Made by a program: the position numbers and the translations under genes. A stretch of 64,000 nt of DNA from Iris pallida. Lineage: Eukaryota; Streptophyta; Magnoliopsida; Asparagales; Iridaceae. This document shows, one piece after another, positions 25,732-37,193 of the stretch. The stretch covers positions 2,672,647-2,736,646 of the forward strand of contig JANAVB010033217.1 of assembly GCA_029216955.1 (NCBI GenBank). The letters run 5' to 3'. How positions within the stretch are numbered: position 1 is the first letter of the stretch; every line of letters starts with the position of its first letter. A model generated the notes under the pieces. The model was not told the origin of the DNA, searched no databases, and saw nothing but the letters and a program-made list of their open reading frames with translations.

Positions 25732-25961
25732 GTATATCTTTTTCTGTGTACCTTGATTGTCTTGATTCCTCATGCTTATCACCGTATGGGTAGAATTGCT
25801 TAATATCGTAGATTGTTAAGTATAGATATGTTACTTGTTAAGGACATTGTAAAATGATTGCTTTATTTAATTGCTCGTACTTAGATTAGTTTAGCCCCGA
25901 TGTTTCTATCCTGCTTGGATTTGAAATTCCGAGGACGAAATTTTTCTAAGGAGGGTAGAGA

Positions 25962-28900
25962 TGTCACTCCCCGTTCCCAGAATGTGTATTTTTATACATG
26001 TACAACTCATGTGTATTTATTTAATATTTATCATGTATTATCCTGTATTTAAATTCCTTTAATTTTTTGTTAATCAATTAATCTGCTCTTTAAATTTTTA
26101 TGTTAATTTATTTCCTGTAATTATATTTATGCAATTTTATTTCTGCACTTTAATTCCTGCTTTTATTCCCTGCTTTAGCTAGGCTTTGGGTTCGGGTTGG
26201 CTTTGGTTGGATCCCCTACAACCCGACCCATTGGACCCGGCCCAACTCCCACCTACCACCCCTTTTCTATTTAAAGCTTACATCTCTTTCTCTCTCCTCA
26301 TAAACTCACATTCTCACCATTACTCCTCTTCTTCTTCTTCATTACTCTCTCCACCTACCAAACCGTAGGCAAGTACAACTTGCTCCCCATGAGAACCCAT
26401 GTTTTTGTAGTTCATTTATCTTTCTCGCAAGATCCTAAGAAAGTTTAGAACTTGGCATTTTTCATTTCGAAGTCTTAATTTTTGTAGATCTAAAAATGAG
26501 TTATTTTCGGAGTTTGGTGGTTTTGATCTATCAAACTTCTTTGTTTGTAAGTTTTGATGGTTCTATGTTGTAGAGAGTTTTATTCTACCCAATTTTGACC
26601 TTTGGAAAGTTGGCTTTGGACTTGTTTGGACCAAGTTATGGAATTTTGAAGCTTTGGGGTGCAACCATGGAGTTCTTGCTGTTTGAAGAAGACAGTGAGC
26701 AGTGTATACTAGCTTTTTAGCTTGCGTCACTGAGCTGTGCGCGCTATTTAGCGCAGCGCAGTATGGAGTCCATACGCTACCTTTTTAGGTAGCGTGTGTC
26801 TTGCATACACTACCTTTTGGAAGCGTATGTCGTATGGAGTTCATACGCTACCTTTTGGGAGCGTATGACTTACATACGCTGACTTGAAAGGTCAGGAGTC
26901 GTATGGAGTCCATACGCTGCCTTTTGGGAGCGTATGACTTGCATATGCTGACTTGAATGGTCAGGAGTCGTATGGAGTTCATACGCTACCTTTTCGGAGC
27001 GTATGACTTGCATACGCTGACTTGAATGGTCAGGAGTCGTATGGAGTCCATACGCTACCTTTTGGGAGCATATGACTTGTATACGCTGACTTGAATGGTC
27101 AGGAGTCGTATGGAGTCCATACGCTGCCTTTTGGGAGCGTATGACTTGCATACGCTCACTTGGATAGTGAGGAGTCGTATGGGGTTCATACGCTGCCTTT
27201 TTGGAGCGTATGTCTTGCATACGCTCACTTGGGTGACTAGGGGTCGTATGGAGTTCATACGCTAGCTTGACCTGAGCGTAGCATGACCTGAGCGTACGCT
27301 GACATGAGCGTAGGCTGACATGAGAGTAGCCTATTTACCCTGGATCTTCTATAGCCCTGTATATTGATATCTTATTAGATATTTAACGTCCATTTTATAT
27401 CCTTAGGCCTTTTGACATAAACTCGATAAATCATGATATGATAATATTGTTAATATCAATTGTTATGTGGAATGTGCCTTGTGTCCTGATTGATTTTTTT
27501 GGGATACCCAGTATGACTGGGACTTGACCATGAGAGTTATAGACTCGACCCCCTTTTAATGCTAATTGACTTTCATGCCTTGTCACCATTGATAATAATG
27601 GTTATCTTGACTAAATTGATCATGCGTTCCTAGTTGGAACTAAGAGACTGGCTAGTCGTCTTATTGAATTAAATAAATGAGACACGTTCATGTTATGAAC
27701 TATTGTAATCGACTGGCTGATCCCGAATATTGACATACATGCACATTCAGGCTTCAATCTATTTATTTATTTATTTACTTATTTATTTTCTACAAAAGAA
27801 GCATGTGTACTTTATGGTCAAGGCATGATTACCGTGGTTAGATTTGATTGTTGCATTACGCTATGTAAGACCTGCAACCTAACCGCACTGGTATAGTTGT
27901 AAAGTTGTGCATATCGTACCTCGTACGAAAGTACTCATTTGAATGACCATGATCCACGGCATAGGATTTCACTCAACATAGGGACTATTAAGTTAAATAA
28001 AATAATGATTGCATGGAGAGAATGGATTCCCGAGTTCTTACATGGCAGCCCCCTTGGGACAAGTAGTACCCGACGGGCCGGCTGGTTCCCACAGATACTG
28101 TAAACCTGCCACACGGACAGGGAACAGTATCTGCTTATATTATTATTGTATATTGTATATTGATGACGGGCGTCCCGCTGGGACTCGTCTAATTCATGAT
28201 TGGCGCAATTGATTGACTGGATCGACTAGCCTTGCTCGCACATAGTAAGAACTGAGGAATCCCTAATTGCATAATTCCAGGACAACTTGGGACTCAAAAT
28301 AGCAAGCCGTAGGATTTGATTGGCCGTTCAAAATGATTTGTTTGTGCACTGTACCTACTCTGTTACCTAACTGGGATGATCAGAATATCAGGACATGACG
28401 GGCCAACTTCTGTCCTTGTTTGGTTGGGAGGTTGGTTCGATGTGTCGTGATGTGATGTGAATCCTAGTGGAAAGCAGAGATCTATTATTATATTTCTCAT
28501 TACTGGTTTTAGTTCTCATGTCGTGCTCCCTTGTGGTACTTGCTATTAGAGGTCTAACCTCTCTGGTTTTGCATGGCCAGATTTAGAGCCGGTTCCCGAG
28601 GACTCAGCTTACTTCTACCTCCAAGATGGTCAACACTAGAGGGATGATCGCAGGAGGACTCGAGTGGGTTTCTTACTTCCCCGCTCGTTTTGTTATCTAC
28701 TTTATACCTTGCCGTTTGGCACCGACATGTTAGTCGGATCGTCTTGTACTTACTTTCACAAAATTGTAATTAAAGTCAGACTGCAGCTGATAACAATTGT
28801 GTATACTTTTGCTACATCAATCTGGCTATGTTTTGTAAAGCCAGATATCAAGAACATTTTGACAGAGCATTTGGGACGCCTTACTGCTTTATCTTACATG

Positions 28901-29095
28901 TTCTCTATTACTGTTTCTTGTTTGAATGATTGAGACAATAGATGTGTAATGACCATAGTAAGACTTTTATGTAGTATGCACCCCCTCGTCTGGTTAGACA
29001 GCATTGATCGTATTATACGGTATTCATCTACCCGTAATACGTAACTGGCTGAGTCATTCCCCCGCTCTCCAGTGTTCTGGTTCTGGGGCGTGACA
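25962..29095 (+). repeat. LTR4, right terminal LTR of the array (3134 bp)
   Basis: Same ends as the other LTRs; TATA-like box 26,268-26,275. It ends at 29,095 and is followed by ACAAC (29,096-29,100), the presumed right-hand 5-bp target duplication, and then by hAT coding sequence. It groups with LTR2 at the diagnostic bases. Confidence 0.92.
26760..27310 (+). repeat. 69-bp hairpin-rich tandem repeat in LTR4
   Basis: Same repeat as in LTR1-LTR3, with a few private changes such as gagcatatg near 27,068. Confidence 0.85.
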
Positions 29096-29100
29096 ACAAC

Positions 29101-30946
29101 TTCTTGGATGCGCAATCTAAAGAAGTGGTGTTGAAGAATAGATTGCGACTCGAGGCAACGATTCAAGCTGTTCGATGGCTTGCATATCAAGCATGTGCAT
29201 TTAGAGGCCATGATGAGTCGCTACTTTCGATAAATCGAGGCAGTTTTATCCAACTGATAAAGTATGCATCATATTGGGCTAAGAAAGTCAAGGAAGTTAT
29301 TTTAGAAAATGCTCCAGGAAATGCCAAGTATATCGTACCATCAATTCGAAAGGAGATTTTGCACATTCTTGCAAATAGAGTGAAAAAGAAGATCCATAAG
29401 CACATCAGGAATCATAAATTTTGCATTCTTGTTGATGAAGTGCAAGATGAAGCTCATGAAGAGAAGATGGCTATAATATTGAGATTTGTGGATGATGGGG
29501 GGTTTCTACATGATCAATTTTTTTGGATTGTAGGTGTTGCAGAGACCACCGCATTGACACTGAAAATTGAGATTGACAATGCACTTTCTCATTACAATCT
29601 TGATACTGCTAATATGAGAGGTCAAGGGTACGATGGTGCTAGCAATATGCGTAGTGCATGGGAAGGGTTACATGCTCTATTTCTTCGAGATTGTCCATAT
29701 GCATACGACGTGCATTGTTTTGCCCATTGATTGTAGTTAGCATTGGTTGCTGCGTGTAACGATGTCCAAGATATTTGGTTGTTTTTTTCAATGTTGAACA
29801 CTATTGTCAATCTTATCACTACTTCTTCTAAGCATCACAATGAGTTACATTCTACTCAAGTTTCAGAAATTGCAATGAGGCTAGAAGCTGGTGAACTTGA
29901 TACGGGCAGAGGGTCTAATCAGATTGGCAATTTGCAACGAGCTGGAGCTACTCGTTGGAGCTCTTATTTTGTTTCAGTGAACAGTTTAATACACATGTTT
30001 GATGCGACTTATAAAGTTCTAGAGAGAATTAGGGTGAACGGAACAAGTCAATCCTTACGTGGGCAAGCCAGGGGTGCTACCAGGGAGATGAAATCATTTG
30101 AATTTGAATTCATTCTACATTTGGTGAATTTAATCATGGGAATCACAGATATACTTTGTCAAGCTATTCAACAAAAATCTCAAAACATAATAAATGCTAT
30201 GAACCATGTTTCTTCCACAAGGAAACTCCTACAAGAGTTGAGACAAAATAGATGGAGTACTTTCTTTGAAGAAGTGAAAACATTTTGTAAGAAGCATAAG
30301 ATTATAAGTGTACCCGATCTAAGTGCTCCTTATCTTGAGGGTAGTGGTCGTTCTTGTCAACAACGGGATCACATTACACTAGAGCATCATTATCACTTTG
30401 ATATTTTTAATGAGGCAATAGATAAACAAGATATGGAGTTGGAAGAAAGATTCAATGAAGGAACAATGATACTCCTTACCCTTAGTTCGACATTGGATCC
30501 AAGGGATAACTTCAAAGCACTTAAAATTGATGATATTTGTAAACTCGCGGAGGAGTTTTATCCTGAAGATTTCACTGAGCAAGAGATTTTCATTTTGAGA
30601 TGCCAACTGCAACATTATAATGTTGATATTCCTCATAATCCAGAGTTTCAGAATGTAGCTACACTTGCCGATTTATGTCAAAGACTAGTTGAGACAAGGA
30701 AGTCAGAGATTTTCTATCTGATTGATAAGTTGATTCGTCTTGTATTGACTCTCCTAGTCTCAACGGCAACAACTGAACAAACATTTTCAGCTATGAAGCT
30801 TATCAAGACATGATGAGTTTCTTTCTGATTGCATGACTCTCTACATTGAAAAAGAACTTTCTGAAGATATCGATGTGAATACGATAATAGATGAGTTCGA
30901 TTCTTTGAAAGTTCGAAGGGACTACTTTTTTGTATGTCATACTTGA
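29101..30946 (+). pseudogene. hAT-family transposase (DUF4371 / zinc-finger MYM type 1-like), truncated and broken
   Basis: The frame runs from the LTR4 junction with RLEATIQAVRWLAYQACAFR and the family signature RGQGYDGASNMR, then CFAH. It is interrupted at 29,728 (TGA) and 29,734 (TAG), positions that fit Arg (CGA) and Gln (CAG) codons altered by C-to-T, and continues as LALVAACNDV to the C-terminal dimerisation motif STATTEQTFSAMKLIK. A small loss then shifts the frame; DEFLSDCMTLYIEKEL and a natural stop follow at 30,812-30,946. The N-terminal zinc finger is missing because the gypsy array inserted there. The missing half should lie beyond the left end of the array. Confidence 0.88.
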
Positions 30947-31307
30947 TTGACTAGATATAGGTTTTTTTTTAATACATATAATATCTGACTGTATCAAATG
31001 TAGTGGCTATGTAAAGCTCAGAATATTATGATTTTAGTAACTTGCCATCTTATGTTTAAGTATTGTTTTTTTTGCTTCTATCCTTCATATTTTAGTAATG
31101 TGAAGGTTATTTTGTCTGTTAATTTATATTTCATCAAAATGAAATGTTAATGCCATGGGATATATTATGTTCTAGCTTATGTAATGTTGTATATCCCGAA
31201 TCCTGAGAACCCGATCTCATTTGGATAGTGCTTAATGCTTTCTTTGAAATAATTAGCATATTAGTATGATTTATTGAAAATTAATTTGTGTGGTGTTAAT
31301 CTTTCAG

Positions 31308-31464
31308 GATGATGACTTTGACCCTTGTTGCATTGCTTTGATCAAGCCGACACAATCAAGGTCAAAGAATGCGGTTGATTGTAAGATTTTTCTTCATTCA
31401 ACTGTATATGTCCAACAAAGCTTTGTAACCATTTCAGGTGAACTCTATGATGATGGTACTGTTG
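31308..31464 (+). other. Exon-like open segment inside the hAT element
   Basis: A 157-bp segment preceded by tctttcag and followed by gtaagt, open throughout (starts DDDFDPCCIALIKP, ends SGELYDDGTVG). It lies between the transposase end and the hAT terminus. I do not recognise the protein. It could be a captured host exon or chance. Confidence 0.35.
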
Positions 31465-31827
31465 GTAAGTACTATGGGTTCATAATGTCTTAAATTTGTT
31501 GGCTATCTAGCTAGTAGACATTTATTTTCTCACCATTGGATAGTTTCTAAAATGCACATAGAAATTTTCTTGTAGAGTTTAAAACTTTTCCATATTTGAA
31601 TTCATATTCTAAAGGGGCGATATGCTTACTTGCCAAATATGTGGACAGTGTGACAATTTCTAATTGGACTAAATTAGAAATGGAACGATTTATATTCGGT
31701 GTAGAATCTTTTCTTTTAATGTTTTTATTCATTGTAACAGGTATAGAACCTTCAAATAGAGGGAAAACTTTGACGAATTTTTGGCATGAGATTAGCATTA
31801 GTATAGTAGCCCATCCTGACTTTTAAT

Positions 31828-31843
31828 CCTGGATCCGCCCCTG
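31828..31843. other. Right terminal inverted repeat of the hAT element
   Basis: CCTGGATCCGCCCCTG ends here; its reverse complement CAGGGGCGGATCCAGG matches the typical terminus of plant hAT elements of this transposase group. The following 8 bp, ctctgggt (31,844-31,851), would be the target duplication. The left terminus is not in the window. Confidence 0.6.
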
Positions 31844-31851
31844 CTCTGGGT

Positions 31852-32633
31852 GCTCATAAACCCTGTTGGATAGAGTGCTTTCGCAAAAAGTATTCTCTGG
31901 ATGATGATATGGTACCTAGAAATGCATGAAAATCTAGACTATTTATAGCAAAATCTCAAAAAATTGTTAATTGCTGAGTCCCTATGGGAACAGAATTCTG
32001 TACTTTCAATTCAGTATCGCGAGAGATGACTTCCAGCGGAAACCAATATCCCGCTGCTTTCGGCTTTCTTTTGCGTAACGTCTACCATCATGGAAGACAT
32101 TCTTGACAGGATAAGGACACGTTCATACAAGGATTAAGGCACATTCATGCGGGGATTAAAAAATTCAGACATGTGGAACTACCATTGCATCTACCCATAT
32201 GATAACATAATGGTGGTGATAGTTCTACAAAGACGCTTGCCCTCAAATTTTACAGTTATTCCTCGTTCAACATAGAAACTCCTCATATTTCAAAACGGTT
32301 ACTTTGATACACGCACATACGATACATTAATACGACTGATTGAGTCCCATAAGAAAGGTGCTCCAGCGGAAAGCAGCTTCACATTAGAGGGAGATTCTGG
32401 CGTAGAGCCCCTTCATGCTGGAGGAAGCTTCCAGCGTGGACCCCCTTCATGCTAGTGGTAGCTTTTAGTATGTGAACCCTTAAGTTGCATAAAGATTCCA
32501 GCATCAAAATCCTTCACGCTAGAGGAAGCTTATCACGCGGTACGTGAGGAGCAACAACTAGTGCATCTGCAGAGGGAGAGGCTGGTACTTCCTCGCAGTT
32601 CTCTCAAGCTCCGTCAGCGGACGAGTTCTGGAT
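31852..32633. other. Intergenic sequence with short degenerate repeats
   Basis: No gene is recognised. Between about 32,350 and 32,540 there are degenerate repeats around 'ccttcatgct-gga-gaagcttccagc'. The last 80 bp can be read as ASAEGEAGTSSQFSQAPS, possibly a scrap of a Gag N terminus. Confidence 0.4.
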
Positions 32634-33130
32634 TGTAAAACCCAAACCTGTTTTAATAAAAAAAAACAATCCCCTAATTTACTTACGAGTAATGCTATTC
32701 GTACCTCCAAATTGTCTCTCTAATACATCCTTCCTTATGTGGCAGATGACATGACATGTTAAATAATATTATGTATCATCTGACATGGCAAATTTTAACC
32801 CAAAAAGTTAATTATCTAATTTTGTCCATGTAATTTAATGTTACTACTAATATTAATTAATATTAATATTAATTTATTGTTAATAATAACATTACTTAAT
32901 GTTAACGTTAATGTTAACATTAATTTTAATATTAATTTTAATGTTAATGTTAATTTGAATTTGAATTTTAAAATTTGCCACGTCAGCTGCCACATCAACA
33001 TGCCACGTCAGCTACCATGTAAGGAGAGACGGTTTAGAGGTACAATTTGGAGGGACAAATAGCATTATTCTTTACTTACAGACCACATTGACTATTTCCC
33101 ATTCCCTCCCCCCTCCCTTACTATATATTA
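32634..33130 (+). repeat. Truncated LTR start (TGTAAAACC family) split by a MITE
   Basis: TGTAAAACCCAAACCTG followed by ttttaataaaaa and, beyond the MITE, gaccacattgactatttccc. This matches the first ~110 bp of the LTR starting at 33,450 once the MITE is removed. Confidence 0.6.
32687..33070. mobile_element. Mutator-like MITE, 384 bp, with 9-bp target duplication
   Basis: Flanked by the perfect direct repeat TTTACTTAC (32,678-32,686 and 33,071-33,079). Its ends form inverted repeats: left GAGTAATGCTATTCGTACC, right (reverse complement) GAATAATGCTATTTGTCCC, with further pairing inward (ATGTGGCAGATGACATG against the gccacgtcagc region). The interior is an AT-rich run of TTAATATTAAT and GTTAACATTAA. 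A 9-bp duplication points to Mutator-type transposition. There is no coding capacity. Confidence 0.8.
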
Positions 33131-33449
33131 GCAAGTTGAAGGAAGTACAAAACATATTGCGGAAAATATTATAGGTGTTTAGTAAGAAACGGTGGGAAGA
33201 CAAAATTTTCAAGATTATGATGGCTACATAATTGTGGATAGTGACTGTGTTTCTAAGAAGGGAAGAATATTATTTTGAAGAGAGTGCATGAATTGATAAA
33301 GATATTTTCCATTGTAGATTAGCCATGGGACAACTAACATAGTTTCATTTGAGGCAGTTAAGAGTGTAATGCCCTTGCTTGTTGAGACTTGACTAAACTG
33401 TATCTCTATCCTTAAATTTCAAGGACTAAATTTTCTAAGGAGGGAAGCT
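33131..33449 (+). other. 3' end of a decayed gypsy internal region with polypurine tract
   Basis: No coding frame is recognised. The last bases, aaggactaaattttctaagg then agggaagc, match the pattern before chromovirus LTRs (compare the A-D units). Confidence 0.55.
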
Positions 33450-35508
33450 TGTAAAACCTAAACATGTTTTAATAAAAAAAAACAACCACTCAATTTATTT
33501 ATAGACCCCCTTGACTATTTCCCATTTCCCCCCTTTACTCTATTCCACTTTCACCACTCCACCCCCAATTTACTCAATAACACCAGCATCCTCTCTTCCC
33601 TACACTACAAACTCTCTCTCCCTTTCTTCAAACAACCCCCACCATCACCATCACACTATTTTCTCCTTCAAAGAAAACCACCAACACCTCCATTATTCTC
33701 TTCTCAGAGAAGAAACCCCTCCCCATCACCCCTTCCGGCCAACCTCTCTTGCCGGCGCCGGACCCCCTTCGCACGGCCAACGCCTGACGTGCCCCGATCT
33801 CCGGCAGCCCTGCCAGCCATCCGCGCATAGCAGCGCGCGTTCCGAGCACCGACAAGCTCTCGTGCGTGCTGCAGCCACCGTTGCTATCCTGTCCCATCGG
33901 TCTCCGCCGGTTCCTACTGGACGCCAGCACCCCGCCGGCAGTCCCCGCCGGCCAGCACCCGTGCCTCCCGTGCGTCCGCGCCGTTCCGCGTGCCCCGTGC
34001 GTGCGTCCCGCGTCCCGCCTTATGCGCGTCGGTCCACGTTTTACGTACCCGTGTTCCGAGTCCGAGGCCATCCCTCGGTGGTCCGTCATCAATCGTTTGG
34101 TAAATCCTGACTCCCTGTATATTTTTACAGTTTATAAACATGTTCCTGTTTCGACCGGAATTGATAGAATGAAGCTCTGTCAATTTCGGGATATATAGTG
34201 GCAGTTTCCTATTTGGGACCATAGGTTCTATAGTAATTCTGATAGCATAATAAGATTATGGATTAATTTACCCATTAATACGATTATGCCATAATTTTAC
34301 AAGTATTAGTAATTTATGAATTATTGGTTTAGGCTTGACTCTTAGGCTTGACTCTTTAGTTTTAGGAATTATGACTGTTAGGCTTGACTCTTTAGTTTTA
34401 GGGAAAAATATTAGTATTTTTACAAAAACGGCTTTATTACAAAAAAATATTTTTGATAGTAAAAGTTGGTTATTTTTCATAAACTCTTTGACTAATTAAT
34501 TAAAGGATTTCCTTACTAACTATTAATATAAATATTTTCTCAACAAAAGTTGTTAAGTTATTTTAATTAGACGATATTTTAATAAAAGTTTAAATACGTT
34601 TGTAAAATCTTAAGTTTTATTAAATAAAGGATTTTCGTAAAATTTACTATTAAAATGGTTTCTTACAAATTGTATATATTTATCAAGTATTTTGTTAGTT
34701 TACGTAGACAAAAATATTAGTACGAAAAATCGTTTATTATCTTCTAAAAACTAAGTTAATACTTTCGTATTTATTTATTTAAAAAATAATTGTTTTATTA
34801 GGAAAATTATTTTTAAGTAGTAAATAATTATAGTTATTTCTCTAAAAATGTTTGATAATTCAACGATGTTATTATAAAAATTGGCATAATTAGTTAAACC
34901 TTCGGATTAGTTTCTAAGGCAGAGTATTGAATCAATGTAGGTCTTGAGTTCCGGACTTTAGCCCGAACACCTTTCTGTCGTCACCCTCAGCACCGAAAAA
35001 TCCAAGACAAGTTCATACTTACCAAAACTTGTTAATAATTAATTTTATTGCATAGTAGAACTACTGAATCGACACTTGACTCACGAGATCCCTCTCGGAT
35101 CATACTGCCTGACTGAATCATCATACTTACTGCCTGACTGAATCATTGACTCGGGGTTTGGGGAGTAGCGTTAACACCTGTGGTCAAAGTCCCTTACTGA
35201 ATCACTGTGGATAGCGAAATTCCAACCCACTTGGGCCGAAGCCGGACCGTGTTCACTAAAATACTTACTGCCTCCATCCCTAGCCGGCCACCGACTGTTT
35301 TGCGCTAAAAATACTACTGTTAGCTAGATTGCATCTTTTCGCTCTCAGAGTTTTATTGCATAACAGTTTTATTATTAATATCTGAAAAATTATATTTTCG
35401 TTATAAACTACCTCTTGTCTTATTTTTAATTATTAAATAAAATGCTGGTATGGATTTGTATGTCTCGCTCCCTCCCGACTGGAGACAACATTTTTAAGTG
35501 ATTGCGAC
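33450..35508 (+). repeat. LTR of another gypsy family (TGTAAAACC), with GC-rich leader
   Basis: Starts TGTAAAACC directly after a purine-rich tract. It contains a TATA-like TATTTATAG near 33,497, a pyrimidine-rich leader, a very GC-rich block (about 33,730-34,060), then an AT-rich stretch with repeats of 'aggcttgactctt' (34,330-34,400) and 'ctgcctgactgaatca' (about 35,105-35,150). It is interrupted at 35,508 by the left end of another LTR. The right end is not identified, so its full length is unknown. Confidence 0.55.
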
Positions 35509-36381
35509 TGTCACGACCCGCTTCCGAATAATCAGACACGAGTCGGACATGCCCAGCCTTCGTCGTTAGACACGACGAAGTAAGCTGTACCAATCTAGGA
35601 AAATCTATCCAGATAAACATGACAAGTACAAATCACAGCATCTATAAACGTATCCCAGAATCAAAGTAAAGTACATGTCTACAAGTTATTACATTCATCC
35701 AGCTAAAATAAAGTCTGATAGTCTCAATACAAGGAAAATATAGAAACTACTAAGGTACTGCACTAGGCTTCCTCAGCCTCTAAGTCAAGAGCAACTCCAG
35801 CTGGCTCTACTGTATCTACTGGCTCCCGACCATAATATGTATCACATAGGGCCTCCATCTCACCTGTAACATATCCTAGTCAGGAGCGGAGCAAAGTACA
35901 GTTCGAGCTAATGAACAAGAACATGATATGGAAATAAGTACAGGAGAACATGAAAATGAAATACAGGAAATGAACATGAAAGTACAGGAATGTAAGTACA
36001 GGAATGTAAAGTACAGAAAATATAAAGTACATGAAATATAATGCACAGGAATGAAACTACAATCCTGAAGTATAAGACATGACAAGTACACAATGTTTGA
36101 AATACATCTAGCCTATGTGACCAGCTGGGGTGAGTACAGGAGCATGTACAGGAGTACATGAATATGGTACTGCTTAGGGCCCCAGTGCACGATGCGAGGC
36201 CTAAGCTATCTACATGAATATAGTAACCAGAGTTTGGTCACATAGCTAGTGTATTTACCAACCCGACACAAGTAAGTACAAGGACAGGAAATACAATAGT
36301 ACAGGGTACAGGATATCGTGTCATGACGTGTCACAAGAATAGTACAAGATATGTAAATGCACACAACCGTAGAAAAGTACT
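35509..36381 (-). repeat. 3' part of a minus-strand LTR (TGTCACGACCCGCTTCC end)
   Basis: On the plus strand it begins TGTCACGACCCGCTTCC, the reverse complement of a gypsy LTR end in ...GGGTCGTGACA. The segment is rich in 'agtacaggaa' and 'gtacatgaa' short repeats (35,935-36,170). It is cut at 36,381 by insertion of the next LTR element. The 5 bp before it, gcgac, would be its target duplication. Confidence 0.6.
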
Positions 36382-36893
36382 TGTCACGACCCGTACCCGT
36401 TTTTTTTAAACGGATACGAGACGTGTCCAAGCCAGCCTACGCCGCAGTGTCGGCGGTAGAACGCTGTCACGGCCATGAAGATCAGAATCACAAAATGCTC
36501 ATTCACATAATTAATTTAACTTATAATGATCAAAAATTTTACATTTGTAGAAAATATAAACTTGTACAAATAAATGAATGACTACAACTCAACTATCTAG
36601 CTAGTCTCTAGGCTTTTGTCTGCAAGTATCCCCGTCACTTTCCAAGCTAAGTGAATCCACGGCTAACCTGAAAATGTTGGTTTCCATTCAGGAATGGAAT
36701 GAGCACAATTCACTGAATGCAATTTCAAATAAAGAAAATGACTATAAAACAAAGGTTAGACATCAATCATGAGTTTTGAAAATAAACAGTAAATATGGAA
36801 AACCAATAGCAATAAATAGACACAAAAATACTTTCCCCAACTGTTAGAAGTACCTTTGATATGTGATCGGTCTCGGGACAATTATGCGACATG

Positions 36894-37193
36894 GTCTACA
36901 CGGTCTAAAGTTACACGGTCTAAAGTTACACGGTCTAAAGTTACACGGTCTACAATTACACGGTCTACAGTTACACGGTCTATAGAAAATATTGCAGTAA
37001 AGAAACACTGTCTACAAAATAATAATCACGATCTACACAGTTTAAATGCAGTAATAATCACGGTCTACACTGTCTACTTTGCAATAAATTAATCACTGTC
37101 TACACTGTCTACAAGAAATAAATAAATCACTGTCTACACTGTCTACAAGAAATAAATGCAACACGATCTACACGGTCTACACGGTCTAAGGTT
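36894..37193. repeat. Minisatellite of CACGGTCTA(A/C)AGTTA type
   Basis: Five to six tandem 15-bp units (cacggtctaaagtta and variants) at 36,898-36,985, followed by looser 'actgtctac' repeats to about 37,193. It lies inside the minus-strand LTR. Confidence 0.85.

Larger units (their letters stand above)
1..29095 (+). mobile_element. Tandem array of LTR-sharing Ty3/gypsy chromovirus units (Tekay/Del-like)
   Basis: Four near-identical LTRs (starts 1097, 9354, 17632, 25962) alternate with three full internal regions and one partial one, all in the same orientation. LTR-to-LTR spacing is 8257, 8278 and 8330 bp. The domain order Gag, CCHC knuckles, protease, RT, RNase H, integrase, chromodomain-like tail is that of chromoviruses. 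Each LTR is preceded by a purine-rich tract and ends in CA. Adjacent units share one LTR instead of each having two, so this is not a set of independent insertions. The likely route is LTR-LTR unequal recombination or tandem duplication after insertion. The left end lies outside the window; the right end cuts a hAT transposase gene at 29,095/29,096, followed by ACAAC as the candidate target duplication. Confidence 0.93.

Noticed and set aside
29101..30946. Functional host gene of the zinc-finger MYM type
   Set aside because: Truncated by the LTR, two early stops and a frameshift near the end, with a hAT terminus downstream: a transposon relic.
33511..34110. 199-aa Pro/Arg-rich frame
   Set aside because: GC-rich LTR leader is open in several frames on both strands; composition explains it.
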